A DNA stretch of 64,000 nt from JANQOH01 sp965214495. Lineage in GTDB: Bacteria > Pseudomonadota > Alphaproteobacteria > UBA7887. Location of the stretch: NCBI GenBank assembly GCA_965214495.1, contig OZ243958.1, positions 2,728,001 to 2,792,000 of the forward strand, given 5' to 3'. A program made the position numbers and the translations under genes. The notes under the pieces are model-generated. The model saw only the letters and a program-made list of their open reading frames with translations, was not told the DNA's origin and did no database searches. Positions 27,992 through 36,137 of this stretch are shown in pieces. Within the stretch, counting starts at the first letter, position 1. Each line of letters opens with the position of its first letter.

Positions 27992-28016
27992 ACGAGGGCG
28001 CTTTCCGCAAACGAGC
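27554..28016 (+). repeat. Direct repeat, copy 2 (3' end of GT-C gene 2)
   Basis: 463 nt, colinear with 25393-25856. It covers the C-terminal domain of the second GT-C reading frame and 25 nt past its stop. The terminal 44 nt are identical between copies while the rest has diverged, suggesting conversion or selection on the gene junction. Confidence 0.85.
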
Positions 28017-28032
28017 GCAGCCCTTTGTCTGA
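27988..28032 (+). pseudogene. Possible remnant of a third tandem GT-C gene (14 codons)
   Basis: An ATG overlapping the gene 2 stop (ATGA) starts MNEGAFRKRAQPFV and then meets a stop. The first 8 codons equal those at the gene 1/gene 2 junction. It looks like the cytosolic N-terminus of a further paralog whose body has been deleted. This is inference from the repeat structure only. Confidence 0.35.
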
Positions 28033-28101
28033 CCCCTTGCGGTCTCCGAGCCTGTGCGCGATCATGCTGTCGTCGCTCGCGCTGGGAGTAGGGCCGAACC
28101 C

Positions 28102-28716
28102 ATGAAACATGGAATATCCGCTACGACCTCCCAAGATGCGCTGAACGCTCTTGTCTGCGACTCGATGCCGCCCCAAGGCTGCTGGAGCGACGAGCAATAT
28201 CTCTGGCTCACGGACCGAAGCCGCCGCCGGATCGAGTTCACCGACGGCCGTGTCGAGGAGCTGCCCATGCCCACTGACACGCATCAAGCCGTCCTTCTGT
28301 TTCTCACCCGCCTGTTCGATGCATACCTCGACCCTCGCGGGATTGTCCTGTTTTCCGGGTTGCGGATGCGCGTTCGCGAGGGCAAGTTCCGCGAGCCCGA
28401 TCTTCTGCTGCTTCGGGATCGTTCCGATCCCCGCCGGCAAGACCGCTTCTGGCTGGGCGCGGATCTGGTCGTGGAGGTCGTCAGTTCGGACGACCCGGCG
28501 CGGGATCCGGTCATCAAACGCTCCGATTACGCCGAGGCGGGCGTCGCCGAGTACTGGATCGTCGATCCTCGCTCCGAGACCGTTACAGTATTGACCCTCG
28601 CCGAGGGCGCCTATGCCGAGCGCGGCGTGTTCTCGCGTGGGGACATGGCGGTCTCGACGCTGCTGGACGGTTTCGCCCTCGATGTGGCGGTGATGTTCGA
28701 TTTTGCCTCGAGATAG
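28102..28716 (+). CDS. Uma2 family endonuclease-like protein (DUF820)
   Basis: 204 residues. It contains the PD-(D/E)XK-type core of the Uma2 family: EFTDGRVEELPMP, REPDLLLL, DLVVEVVSSDDPARD and YAEAGVAEYWIVDP in the expected order. Family members are abundant, often in mobile or accessory DNA, and are presumed nucleases; the biological role is unsettled. ATG 28102 is chosen over earlier codons because it begins a compact N-terminus, though the ribosome site is weak. It lies between the damaged GT-C genes and parS, as part of the island between mnmE and mnmG. Confidence 0.85.
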   Translation: MKHGISATTSQDALNALVCDSMPPQGCWSDEQYLWLTDRSRRRIEFTDGRVEELPMPTDTHQAVLLFLTRLFDAYLDPRGIVLFSGLRMRVREGKFREPDLLLLRDRSDPRRQDRFWLGADLVVEVVSSDDPARDPVIKRSDYAEAGVAEYWIVDPRSETVTVLTLAEGAYAERGVFSRGDMAVSTLLDGFALDVAVMFDFASR

Positions 28717-28800
28717 CCGTCGACCGCTTGCGTCGCAGGGGAAAGGGAATGAACGCGCAATGGCGGACGCCGCACATACGACCCGCGAATTGCGCCCAAT

Positions 28801-28816
28801 TGTTTCACGTGAAACA
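28801..28816. promoter_or_regulatory. parS: parS centromere site (perfect consensus)
   Basis: TGTTTCACGTGAAACA is a perfect 16-bp palindrome identical to the general bacterial parS consensus recognised by ParB. It lies 60 nt before mnmG and 3.4 kb before parB, as expected for an origin-proximal centromere. Confidence 0.93.
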
Positions 28817-28876
28817 GAAGCGGCCATACGCTCCGGTTCTGGATGACGTCATTTGACCTCCGTCGGCGATAGCGCC

Positions 28877-30742
28877 ATGCGGCGCTTCGACGTCATCGTG
28901 GTCGGCGGCGGCCATGCAGGGTGCGAGGCGGCGGCGGCGGCGGCGCGGATGGGCGCGCGGACGCTGCTCCTCACCCATGATCTCGGCACTATCGGCGCGA
29001 TGTCGTGCAACCCTGCCATCGGCGGCATCGCCAAGGGTACGGTGGTGCGCGAGGTCGATGCCCTCGGCGGTCTGATGGGCCGCGCGGCGGACCGCGCCGG
29101 CATCCAATTTCGAGAATTGAATGCGCGGAAGGGGCCGGCGGTGCGCGGACCGCGCTGCCAAGCCGATCGCAAACGATACCGCCGCGCGATCGGGGACATG
29201 CTCCGCGAGCAACGCGATCTGACTCTTCAGGCGGCAGCGGTCGGCGGCCTCGTTGTCGGCGCCGACGGTCGCGCCGGCGGCGTGGTTCTCGAGAACGGCG
29301 ACGAGATCGCCGCACCGGCCGTGGTCATTACCAGCGGCACCTTCTTGCGCGGCTGCGTCCATGTCGGCGAGCGCAGCTACGCCGCCGGCCGCGTCGGCGA
29401 AGCGCCTGCTGTCGCGCTCGCCGACACCATCGCCGGACTGGGATTCCGCACCGGCCGGCTGAAAACCGGGACTCCGCCGCGGCTCGACGGCGCAACGATC
29501 GATTGGCCGGCGCTGGCCGTCCAGCACGGCGATTCGCCGCCGCGGCCGTTCTCCTGGCTGACCGACGCGATCGCGACTCCGCAAACGGTCTGCCACGTCA
29601 CCCACACCACGCCGGCGACTCATGAGGTCGTTCGCGCCAACCTGCACCGGGCGCCGATGTTCTCCGGCGCGATCGAGGGCCGGGGGCCGCGCTATTGCCC
29701 GTCGATCGAAGACAAGGTCGTGCGCTTCGTCGACCGCGACTCGCACCGGATATTCCTCGAACCCGAGGGGCTCGACGACGATACGGTTTATCCCAACGGT
29801 ATTTCGACCTCCCTGCCATCCGAAGTCCAGGCGGCGATGATCGCTACGATTTCGGGGCTGGAGAAGGCGGCCATCCGCCGGCCAGGCTACGCTATCGAAT
29901 ACGATTTCGTCGATCCGCGCGAGCTGCGGCCCACGTTGGAGACCCTGCGCATGCCCGGCCTCTGGTTCGCCGGGCAGATCAACGGCACCACCGGTTACGA
30001 AGAAGCGGCCGGCCAGGGCATCGTTGCGGGGATCAACGCCGCGCTTGCGGTCGGCGGCGGCGGGCCGTTCGTGCTCGATCGCGCCACCGCGATGATCGGC
30101 GTGATGATCGACGATCTGGTGGTGCTGGGTGTCCGCGAACCCTATCGGCTGTTCACCGCGCGCGCGGAGTATCGGCTGAGCCTGCGGCCGGACAATGCCG
30201 ATCTGCGCCTGACCGGCCTCGGTGCGGCGATCGGTTGCGTGGAAACCGAACGCGAGCGGCGGTGGCGCGCCAAGCGTGACGCGATCGCCGCGGCGCGGCG
30301 AGTCCTGGCGGCGCGGCGGATCACCCCGTCGCAAGCCCGGAAGCGCGGCCTGCGCCTGCGCGCCGATGGCCGCGCGCGCAGTGGCCTGCGCCTGCTGTCG
30401 ATGCCGGAGATCGATTTCGCGACCGTCGCCGGATGGTGGCCGGAACTGGCGGCGTGCCCGGACGACGCGGCGCGGCAGATCGAGATCGAGTGTCGCTATG
30501 CCGCCTATCTGGAACGCCAGCGGAGCGAGATCGCTGCGTTTCGCCGCGAGGCGTCGCTCCAACTGCCGCCGGATCTCGATTTCGACGCGATCGGTGGCTT
30601 GTCCTCGGAGGCGCGCGAGAGATTGTCCGAAGCCCGCCCCGCGACGCTGGCCGCGGCGGCGCGGATTCCCGGCGTCACCCCGGCCGCGCTCGCGGCCTTG
30701 TTCGGCCATTTGCGACGCGACACGGTCCCGCGTGCGGCGTGA
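28877..30742 (+). CDS. mnmG: tRNA U34 carboxymethylaminomethyl modification enzyme MnmG
   Basis: 621 residues. FAD-binding GGGHAGCEAA lies at the N-terminus, with CNPAIGGIAKG and the Cys-containing CQADRKRYRRAI segment downstream, and the helical C-terminal domain that binds MnmE and tRNA. It works with MnmE on wobble uridines. ATG 28877 (MRRFDVIVVGGGHAG) fits the family; a TTG 24 nt earlier is less likely. It directly precedes rsmG with no promoter visible between. The perfect parS lies in its leader. Confidence 0.97.
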   Translation: MRRFDVIVVGGGHAGCEAAAAAARMGARTLLLTHDLGTIGAMSCNPAIGGIAKGTVVREVDALGGLMGRAADRAGIQFRELNARKGPAVRGPRCQADRKRYRRAIGDMLREQRDLTLQAAAVGGLVVGADGRAGGVVLENGDEIAAPAVVITSGTFLRGCVHVGERSYAAGRVGEAPAVALADTIAGLGFRTGRLKTGTPPRLDGATIDWPALAVQHGDSPPRPFSWLTDAIATPQTVCHVTHTTPATHEVVRANLHRAPMFSGAIEGRGPRYCPSIEDKVVRFVDRDSHRIFLEPEGLDDDTVYPNGISTSLPSEVQAAMIATISGLEKAAIRRPGYAIEYDFVDPRELRPTLETLRMPGLWFAGQINGTTGYEEAAGQGIVAGINAALAVGGGGPFVLDRATAMIGVMIDDLVVLGVREPYRLFTARAEYRLSLRPDNADLRLTGLGAAIGCVETERERRWRAKRDAIAAARRVLAARRITPSQARKRGLRLRADGRARSGLRLLSMPEIDFATVAGWWPELAACPDDAARQIEIECRYAAYLERQRSEIAAFRREASLQLPPDLDFDAIGGLSSEARERLSEARPATLAAAARIPGVTPAALAALFGHLRRDTVPRAA

Positions 30743-30753
30743 GCGCGGCGCCG

Positions 30754-31377
30754 ATGAGCGCCGTCGAGTTCGCGCGGATCGCCGATGTTTCACGTGAAAC
30801 GACAGCGCGCCTTTCGGCCTGGCTCGATCTTCTTGCCTCGTGGCAACGGCGGATGAACCTCGTTGGCGCGGCCAGCCTCGACGACCCGTGGCGGCGTCAT
30901 ATGCTCGACGGCGCGCAGCTCGCCCGCTACATCCCCGATACCGCGAACCGAATCGTCGATCTGGGCAGCGGCGCCGGCTTCCCCGGACTCGTCCTAGCGC
31001 TGGCGGTCGGCGATCGCGGCGTTTCTGTCGATCTGATCGAAAGCAATCGCCGCAAATGCGCCTTCCTGGAGGCGGCGATTCGCGAGACCGGGGCACCGGC
31101 GCGTGTCCATTGCGCCCGGATCGAAGAGAAACCGGTCCCGCCGGCTCCCGCCGTGGTGGCCCGCGCCTGTGCGCCGTTGCCCCAACTGCTGCGCTACGCC
31201 AGACCCCTGGTCGCCGACGGCGGCTGCGCGGTGTTTCCCAAGGGTCGGCGTGTCGACGGCGAATTGACCGCGGCGCGGCGAGACTGGAAGATGACTTTCA
31301 CCCGGCACCCGAGCCTGACCGACCCGGACGGCGTGATCCTGACCATGAAAACATTCGACCGTGTCGCCGCGCGCTGA
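30754..31377 (+). CDS. rsmG: 16S rRNA (guanine527-N7) methyltransferase
   Basis: About 207 residues with the SAM-binding motif DLGSGAGFPG (69-78) and the downstream acidic loop IESNRRKCAFL. It methylates G527 of 16S rRNA. ATG 30754 is used here; GTG 30739, overlapping the mnmG stop as GTGA, is an equally plausible coupled start. A parS site is embedded in its early codons (ADVSRETT). Its 3' end overlaps parA by 17 nt. Confidence 0.95.
   Translation: MSAVEFARIADVSRETTARLSAWLDLLASWQRRMNLVGAASLDDPWRRHMLDGAQLARYIPDTANRIVDLGSGAGFPGLVLALAVGDRGVSVDLIESNRRKCAFLEAAIRETGAPARVHCARIEEKPVPPAPAVVARACAPLPQLLRYARPLVADGGCAVFPKGRRVDGELTAARRDWKMTFTRHPSLTDPDGVILTMKTFDRVAAR
30786..30801. promoter_or_regulatory. 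parS: Second parS site inside rsmG
   Basis: TGTTTCACGTGAAACG matches the parS consensus at 15 of 16 positions; only the last base differs. It encodes the residues DVSRET at the start of RsmG. Placement of parS within rsmG near parAB is known in other bacteria. Confidence 0.88.
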
Positions 31378-32194
31378 TCTGGCGGTCGCGACCCGCGTCA
31401 TCGCCGTCGCCAACCAGAAGGGCGGCGTCGGCAAGACGACCACCGCGATCAACCTTGCGACGGCCTTCGCGGCGATCAACAAGCGCGCCCTTGTCGTGGA
31501 TCTCGACCCGCAAGGAAATGCGAGCACGGGCCTGGGGGTCCACGCACCGCATCGGGAGCGCACGACCTACGATCTGCTGACCGGAGACCCGCCGGCGGAA
31601 CCGGCCGACGCGGCGATGGTGACCGCCGTCCCCGGCCTGTCGCTGATCCCGGCGGAGGTCGGTCTCGCCGGGATCGAACTCGAATTGAGCGGCGCGTCCG
31701 ACCGCGCCTACCGCTTGCAGCGCGCGCTGTCGTCGATATCGGACTCGTGGGACTACGTGTTCATCGATTGCCCGCCCGGCCTCGGCGTGCTGACCCTGAA
31801 CGGCCTGGTCGCCGCGACGACCGTTCTGGTGCCGTTGCAGTGCGAGTTCTTCGCGCTCGAAGGCTTGACCCAGCTTTTCGACACCATCAAGCGGGTCCGT
31901 GCCACGTTCAATCCTTCGCTCGCCCTGGAAGGAGTCCTGCTCACCATGTTCGATCGGCGCAACAACCTGTCGGAACAGGTGGCGGTCGATGTGCGCAGCT
32001 ATCTCGGCGACAAAGTGTTCGAGACGGTGATTCCGCGCAATGTGCGGGTGTCCGAGGCTCCGTCGCACGGAATACCGGTGCTGCTCTACGACTTCCGGTG
32101 CGCCGGATCCCGCGCCTACATCGACCTGGTGAGCGAGCTGCTCCACCGCGAGGAGCACGGCGTGGGCGCGGAAGCCGAGGGGTCTCGTCCGTGA
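31361..32194 (+). CDS. parA: Chromosome partitioning ATPase ParA (Soj)
   Basis: 277 residues. The deviant Walker A KGGVGKTT (from Lys20) and Walker B FIDCPPG are clear, as is the DLDPQGNAST motif. ParA binds DNA with ATP and moves ParB-parS complexes to segregate the origin region. The GTG start lies inside rsmG, overlapping it by 17 nt, and the stop overlaps parB by 4 nt (GTGA). Two parS sites within 4 kb complete the system. Confidence 0.97.
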   Translation: MSPRADLAVATRVIAVANQKGGVGKTTTAINLATAFAAINKRALVVDLDPQGNASTGLGVHAPHRERTTYDLLTGDPPAEPADAAMVTAVPGLSLIPAEVGLAGIELELSGASDRAYRLQRALSSISDSWDYVFIDCPPGLGVLTLNGLVAATTVLVPLQCEFFALEGLTQLFDTIKRVRATFNPSLALEGVLLTMFDRRNNLSEQVAVDVRSYLGDKVFETVIPRNVRVSEAPSHGIPVLLYDFRCAGSRAYIDLVSELLHREEHGVGAEAEGSRP

Positions 32195-33066
32195 GCGCCG
32201 GAAGCCGCCGCCTCGGACGCGGCCTCGACACGCTGTTCGGGGAGGCGACAGCGGCGCAGGGCCGCAGCCCGCGCCTGGCGCCCATCGCCGATATCGCTCC
32301 CGGTCCGTTTCAACCGCGACACCGGTTCGACGACGCCGAACTCGAATCGCTGGCGGACTCGATCCGCCGCCGCGGCATCGTACAACCGATTCTCGTTCGT
32401 CCGGATCCGGATAACCGAACGCCCTATCAGATCGTTGCCGGAGAGCGCCGCTGGCGCGCGGCGCAGCGCGCGCAGTTGCACGAAGTGCCGGTCATCGTCG
32501 ATCGTCTCGACGACCGCGAAGCGCTGGAGATCGCCCTCATCGAGAACGTGCAGCGCGAGAACCTCGGCCCGCTCGAAGAGGCGGGGGGATATCGCCGCCT
32601 CATGGACGAGTTCGGCGGAACGCAGGAAACGCTCGCCGCGGCCGTCGGCAAGAGCCGCAGCCATATCGCCAACACGATACGGTTGCTCGCGCTGCCCGAA
32701 CCGGTGCGGCGCCTGATCGACGACGGCAAGCTGACCGCCGGTCACGGCCGGGCCCTGCTCGGCGCCCGCGATATCGAGGGACTGACGAGAAAGGTGATCT
32801 CGCGCGGCCTCAACGTTCGCCAGACCGAACGTCTGGTGCGCGAAGAGGGCAAGAACGGACGCGCGAAAGCGAAGGCACGCCCGAAGAGCGCCGACGTCGC
32901 CAAGCTCGAAGAGGAACTCGGTATGGCGCTCGGTCTCGCCGTCACCATCGTCGATCAGGGCGAATCCGGGCAATTGCGGATTGGCTACCGATCGCTCGAG
33001 CAGCTCGATTTCCTGATCGACCGCTTGCGGGGCGCCGTCTCCCCGATCCACCCTCTCGGAACCTGA
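32191..33066 (+). CDS. parB: Chromosome partitioning protein ParB
   Basis: 291 residues. N-terminal SRRLGRGLDTLFGE tail for ParA contact, a CTP-binding part with GERRWRAAQ, the ENVQRENLGPLEEA segment, a helix-turn-helix (LAAAVGKSRSHIANTIRLL) and a C-terminal dimerisation region. It loads at parS and spreads as a clamp. GTG 32191 is the start because it overlaps the parA stop and gives the family N-terminus. Confidence 0.97.
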   Translation: MSAGSRRLGRGLDTLFGEATAAQGRSPRLAPIADIAPGPFQPRHRFDDAELESLADSIRRRGIVQPILVRPDPDNRTPYQIVAGERRWRAAQRAQLHEVPVIVDRLDDREALEIALIENVQRENLGPLEEAGGYRRLMDEFGGTQETLAAAVGKSRSHIANTIRLLALPEPVRRLIDDGKLTAGHGRALLGARDIEGLTRKVISRGLNVRQTERLVREEGKNGRAKAKARPKSADVAKLEEELGMALGLAVTIVDQGESGQLRIGYRSLEQLDFLIDRLRGAVSPIHPLGT

Positions 33067-33158
33067 TACCGGCCGCCGGCGTGGACAACGCGCGCGCGAA
33101 CATCATACTGTTCGCCGCGCAGACGGTGACGACAACCGGGCGGATTGGAGCGTGTGCG

Positions 33159-33521
33159 ATGGGCGCCAGCATCGGAACGAGGCTTTACACTTGGCTTCAC
33201 GGCGCGCCGGTCGGCAGCGATGCGGCCGGCAACATGTATTATCGCGAGAAGGTGCCGGTCCGCGGCCGACGCGAGAAACGTTGGGTTATCTACGCCGGCG
33301 AAGTCGAAGCGTCCGCCGTGCCGCCCGACTGGCAAGGCTGGCTGAACCATACGCGCGCCGCGTCGCCGGCAGACGCGCCGAGCGAGGTCAGGCCGTGGCA
33401 GAAGCCGCACCAGGCCAACCCCACCGGCACCGCCGCCGCCTACCGCCCGTCCGGCGCCTTGTTGGGCGGACGCCGGCGCGACCCCGCGACCGGCGACTAC
33501 GAAGCCTGGACCCCCGATTAA
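33159..33521 (+). CDS. NDUFA12-family complex I accessory subunit
   Basis: 120 residues, matching the NDUFA12 (17.2 kDa) family shared by Alphaproteobacteria and mitochondria. Segments GRLYTWLHG-like (TRLYTWLHGAPVGSD), NMYYREK and RRWVIYAGEVEASAVPPDWQGWLNH are characteristic, with a C-terminal YEAWTPD. It is an accessory subunit at the matrix/cytosolic arm of NADH:ubiquinone oxidoreductase. ATG 33159 has GGAG 8 nt upstream. No other complex I gene is in the window, as is usual for this subunit. Confidence 0.93.
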   Translation: MGASIGTRLYTWLHGAPVGSDAAGNMYYREKVPVRGRREKRWVIYAGEVEASAVPPDWQGWLNHTRAASPADAPSEVRPWQKPHQANPTGTAAAYRPSGALLGGRRRDPATGDYEAWTPD

Positions 33522-33540
33522 CGTCCGGCGGGCGGATCGC

Positions 33541-34185
33541 ATGTTGGAGGTCAGAGGCGTCCGCCACGATTATGCGGGACAAACCGCGGTCGCCGTCGAC
33601 GAATGGACCGCCGGCGCCGACGAGCAGTGGCTGATCCACGGGCCGTCCGGCTGCGGCAAGACGACCCTGTTGCACATCGTCGGCGGCCTGCTTGCGCCGG
33701 GCGCGGGCGAGATCCGCATCGACGGGCAGGAACTCACGGCGCTCTCCGACGGCGCGCGCGACCGGTTCCGTGGCCGGAATGTCGGGATCGTGTTCCAGCG
33801 TCTGCATCTGATCGACGCGCTGACCGTGCGCCAGAACCTGACTCTGGCGCGGTCTCTGGCCGGGCTCGACATCGCCGGGGAACGGATCGAGGGGATACTC
33901 GACGAGCTCGGCATTGCGGAGAAGGGGGCCTCGCACCCCCACGCGCTGAGCCACGGCGAAGCGCAGCGCGTCGCTCTGGCACGGGCCTTGATCAACGATC
34001 CGAAGCTGGTGCTCGCCGACGAACCGACTTCGAGTCTCGACGACGACAATGCGGCACGCGCTATCGCGATGTTGCGTGAGCGGGCAGCGGCACGCGGCGC
34101 CTTGCTGGTGGTGGCCAGCCACGACCGGCGGCTCGCGGAATCGTTCGCGCATCGCCTCGACCTGCCAGCGGAGGCGACAGCATGA
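33541..34185 (+). CDS. ABC transporter ATP-binding protein (LolD/MacB type)
   Basis: 214 residues. Walker A GPSGCGKTT (34-42), signature LSHGEAQRVALARAL and Walker B LVLADEPTSSLDDDNA are intact. The subfamily works with FtsX-like permeases and usually moves lipoproteins, drugs or other substrates by mechanotransmission rather than through a pore. It overlaps the permease gene by 4 nt. The pair lies between NDUFA12 and mlaD genes. Confidence 0.93.
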   Translation: MLEVRGVRHDYAGQTAVAVDEWTAGADEQWLIHGPSGCGKTTLLHIVGGLLAPGAGEIRIDGQELTALSDGARDRFRGRNVGIVFQRLHLIDALTVRQNLTLARSLAGLDIAGERIEGILDELGIAEKGASHPHALSHGEAQRVALARALINDPKLVLADEPTSSLDDDNAARAIAMLRERAAARGALLVVASHDRRLAESFAHRLDLPAEATA

Positions 34186-35585
34186 ACGCGCTCTCCCTGT
34201 CGCTCGCCTATCTGCGCCGGCGCCCCCTGAACACGGCGCTGAACCTGGTGCTGCTCGCACTCGGCGCCGGCACCATTGTCCTGCTGTTGCAGTTCGGCGA
34301 CCAGTTGCGGCGCACGCTCGAACGCGACGCGCGCGGCATCGACATGGTGGTCGGCGCCAAGGGCAGCCCGATGCAACTGATCCTTTCGAGCGTTTTCCAT
34401 GTCGATATCCCCACCGGCAACGTCCGCGTCGCCGATGCGCGTGCATTGGCGGAAAACCCGATGATCGCCCGTGTCATGCCGCTCGCCTTGGGAGACAGTT
34501 TCCGCGGCTGGCGCATCGTCGGCACGGAATATGCCTATCCGGCCCTGTTCGGCGCCGAGGTCGTGCGGGGCGCGCTGTGGCACGAGCCGCTCGAAGCGAC
34601 GGTCGGTGCGCGCGTCGCGGCGGAAGCCGGACTCGACGTCGGTGCGGAGTTCGTCGGGTCGCACGGCCTGACCATCGGCGGCGCGGCGCACGAAGAAGCC
34701 CCGTATCGCGTCACCGGTGTGTTCGCGGAAACCGGCACGGTGCTCGACCGGCTGATCCTGACGTCGGTGGAAAGCGTGTGGGAAGTCCACGAGCATCACA
34801 GCGAAGACGATGCCGACCACGAAGACCACGGGCGCGACGAGGCGGAGGATCACGGCGACGAACACGACTCGGATGAATCGGCTCTCCACGAAGACGATGG
34901 GCATGACGAGGCGGAAGATCACGGCGACGAACACGGCTCGGACGAATCCGCTCTCCATGAAGACGACGGGCACGACGAGGCGGAAGATCATGGCGACGAA
35001 CACGACCCCGACGAATCCGCCCTGTTCGACGATGATCCCGATCGCGAGGTGACCGCGCTTCTGATCCAACTGCGCAACCCGGTCGGCGCCGCCGTTCTGC
35101 CGCGGCAGATCAACATGACGACGCCGATGCAGGCGGCGCTGCCGGGGTTCGAGATCGCCCGCCTGATGAAGACCGTCGGTTTCGGCATCGACGGCTTTCG
35201 CGCTTTCGCATGGGTGCTGGTGGCGAGTGCCGGGCTGGGGATATTCACCGCGCTCTACAACGCGCTTGCGCAGCGGCGTTACGACATCGCGGTGATGCGC
35301 GCTCTGGGGGCCCCGCGGGGCGCGATTCTGCGCCAGATCGTTCTGGAAGGCTGCCTGCTCACCCTCGCCGGGACGGTCCTCGGCGTGGTTCTGGGTCACG
35401 TAGCGGCGGAAATCGCCGGCATCTGGTTGTGGCGGGAACACCGCGTGCCGCTCGACGGCCTGTCTTTCGTTACCGGCGAACTGTGGTTGCTCGCGGGGGC
35501 CGTCGCGCTGGGGGTGGGGGCGTCGCTGATTCCGGCGCTGCAGGCGCGTCGCATGAACATCTCCGCGGTTCTGGCGCGAGGCTGA
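34182..35585 (+). CDS. FtsX-type ABC permease with His/Asp/Glu-rich periplasmic repeat
   Basis: 467 residues. One N-terminal membrane helix (about 19-37), a periplasmic MacB-like domain with VVGAKGSPMQLILSSVFHVD, and three C-terminal helices with the FtsX core (RRYDIAVMRALGAPRGAI). Residues 203-287 form an unusual insert of three near-identical 23-residue units rich in His, Asp and Glu, which should bind divalent metal such as zinc. Vibrio Zrg-type zinc transporters pair similar ABC parts with a separate His-rich protein, so a metal-linked role is plausible. Start overlaps the ATPase stop (ATGA). Confidence 0.88.
   Translation: MNALSLSLAYLRRRPLNTALNLVLLALGAGTIVLLLQFGDQLRRTLERDARGIDMVVGAKGSPMQLILSSVFHVDIPTGNVRVADARALAENPMIARVMPLALGDSFRGWRIVGTEYAYPALFGAEVVRGALWHEPLEATVGARVAAEAGLDVGAEFVGSHGLTIGGAAHEEAPYRVTGVFAETGTVLDRLILTSVESVWEVHEHHSEDDADHEDHGRDEAEDHGDEHDSDESALHEDDGHDEAEDHGDEHGSDESALHEDDGHDEAEDHGDEHDPDESALFDDDPDREVTALLIQLRNPVGAAVLPRQINMTTPMQAALPGFEIARLMKTVGFGIDGFRAFAWVLVASAGLGIFTALYNALAQRRYDIAVMRALGAPRGAILRQIVLEGCLLTLAGTVLGVVLGHVAAEIAGIWLWREHRVPLDGLSFVTGELWLLAGAVALGVGASLIPALQARRMNISAVLARG
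34818..35024 (+). repeat. Three 69-nt in-frame tandem repeats
   Basis: Units 34818-34886, 34887-34955 and 34956-35024 code for 23 residues each, built around EAEDHGDEH and ending DESAL. They differ at a few codons. The multiple of three keeps the frame when copies are gained or lost. Confidence 0.92.
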
Positions 35586-35684
35586 GGCGCGGGTCCGCGC
35601 CCGCGACGCCAACGGCGCCGCTTGAAATCCGGCCGGCCATCGCCGATAGTCGGCGCGCGCGTTACGCGGAGGGCGGAGCCGAAC

Positions 35685-36137
35685 ATGAAGCGGAACATCG
35701 TCGAAACGCTGATCGGCGCAGCCGTTCTGGTTATCGCCTTCGGGTTCTTCGTCTATGCCTATTCCAGGGCCGAGGTCGGGTCCGCGGGCGGTTATCCGGT
35801 GCATGCCGAATTCTCCGCGGTCGGTGGGTTGATCGCGGGCGCCGACGTTCGCATCAGCGGCATCAAGGTCGGCTCGGTGGTCCGCCAGGAGCTCGACCCC
35901 GAAACCTATCTGGCCCGGGTCACGATGAATCTCCGCGACGACATCGAACTGACCGCCGACACGACGGCCGCGATCAGGATCGAGGGGTTGCTGGGGGGCG
36001 CCTATGTCGCCCTCGAGCCTGGCGGCGACATCGACATGATCCCGCCCGGCGGCGACATTCTTTTCGCGCAATCCGCGCCCGACATCGTCGGGCTGATGAC
36101 CCAGCTCGTTTTCAGCCGGCCGGACACCGGCCAGTGA
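35685..36137 (+). CDS. mlaD: MlaD-like MCE-domain protein
   Basis: 150 residues: one N-terminal membrane anchor (about 8-27) and one MCE domain with FSAVGGLIAGADVRISGIKVGSV and IRIEGLLGGAYVALEPGG. MlaD is the periplasmic lipid-binding part of the phospholipid transporter that keeps the outer membrane asymmetric. The other mla genes are not here. The stop overlaps the next small gene by 4 nt (GTGA), continuing an operon to DUF2155. Confidence 0.93.
   Translation: MKRNIVETLIGAAVLVIAFGFFVYAYSRAEVGSAGGYPVHAEFSAVGGLIAGADVRISGIKVGSVVRQELDPETYLARVTMNLRDDIELTADTTAAIRIEGLLGGAYVALEPGGDIDMIPPGGDILFAQSAPDIVGLMTQLVFSRPDTGQ

Noticed and set aside
28717..33158. Replication origin (DnaA boxes) near parS and parAB
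   Set aside because: No cluster of TTATCCACA-like boxes was found; the origin is probably outside the window.
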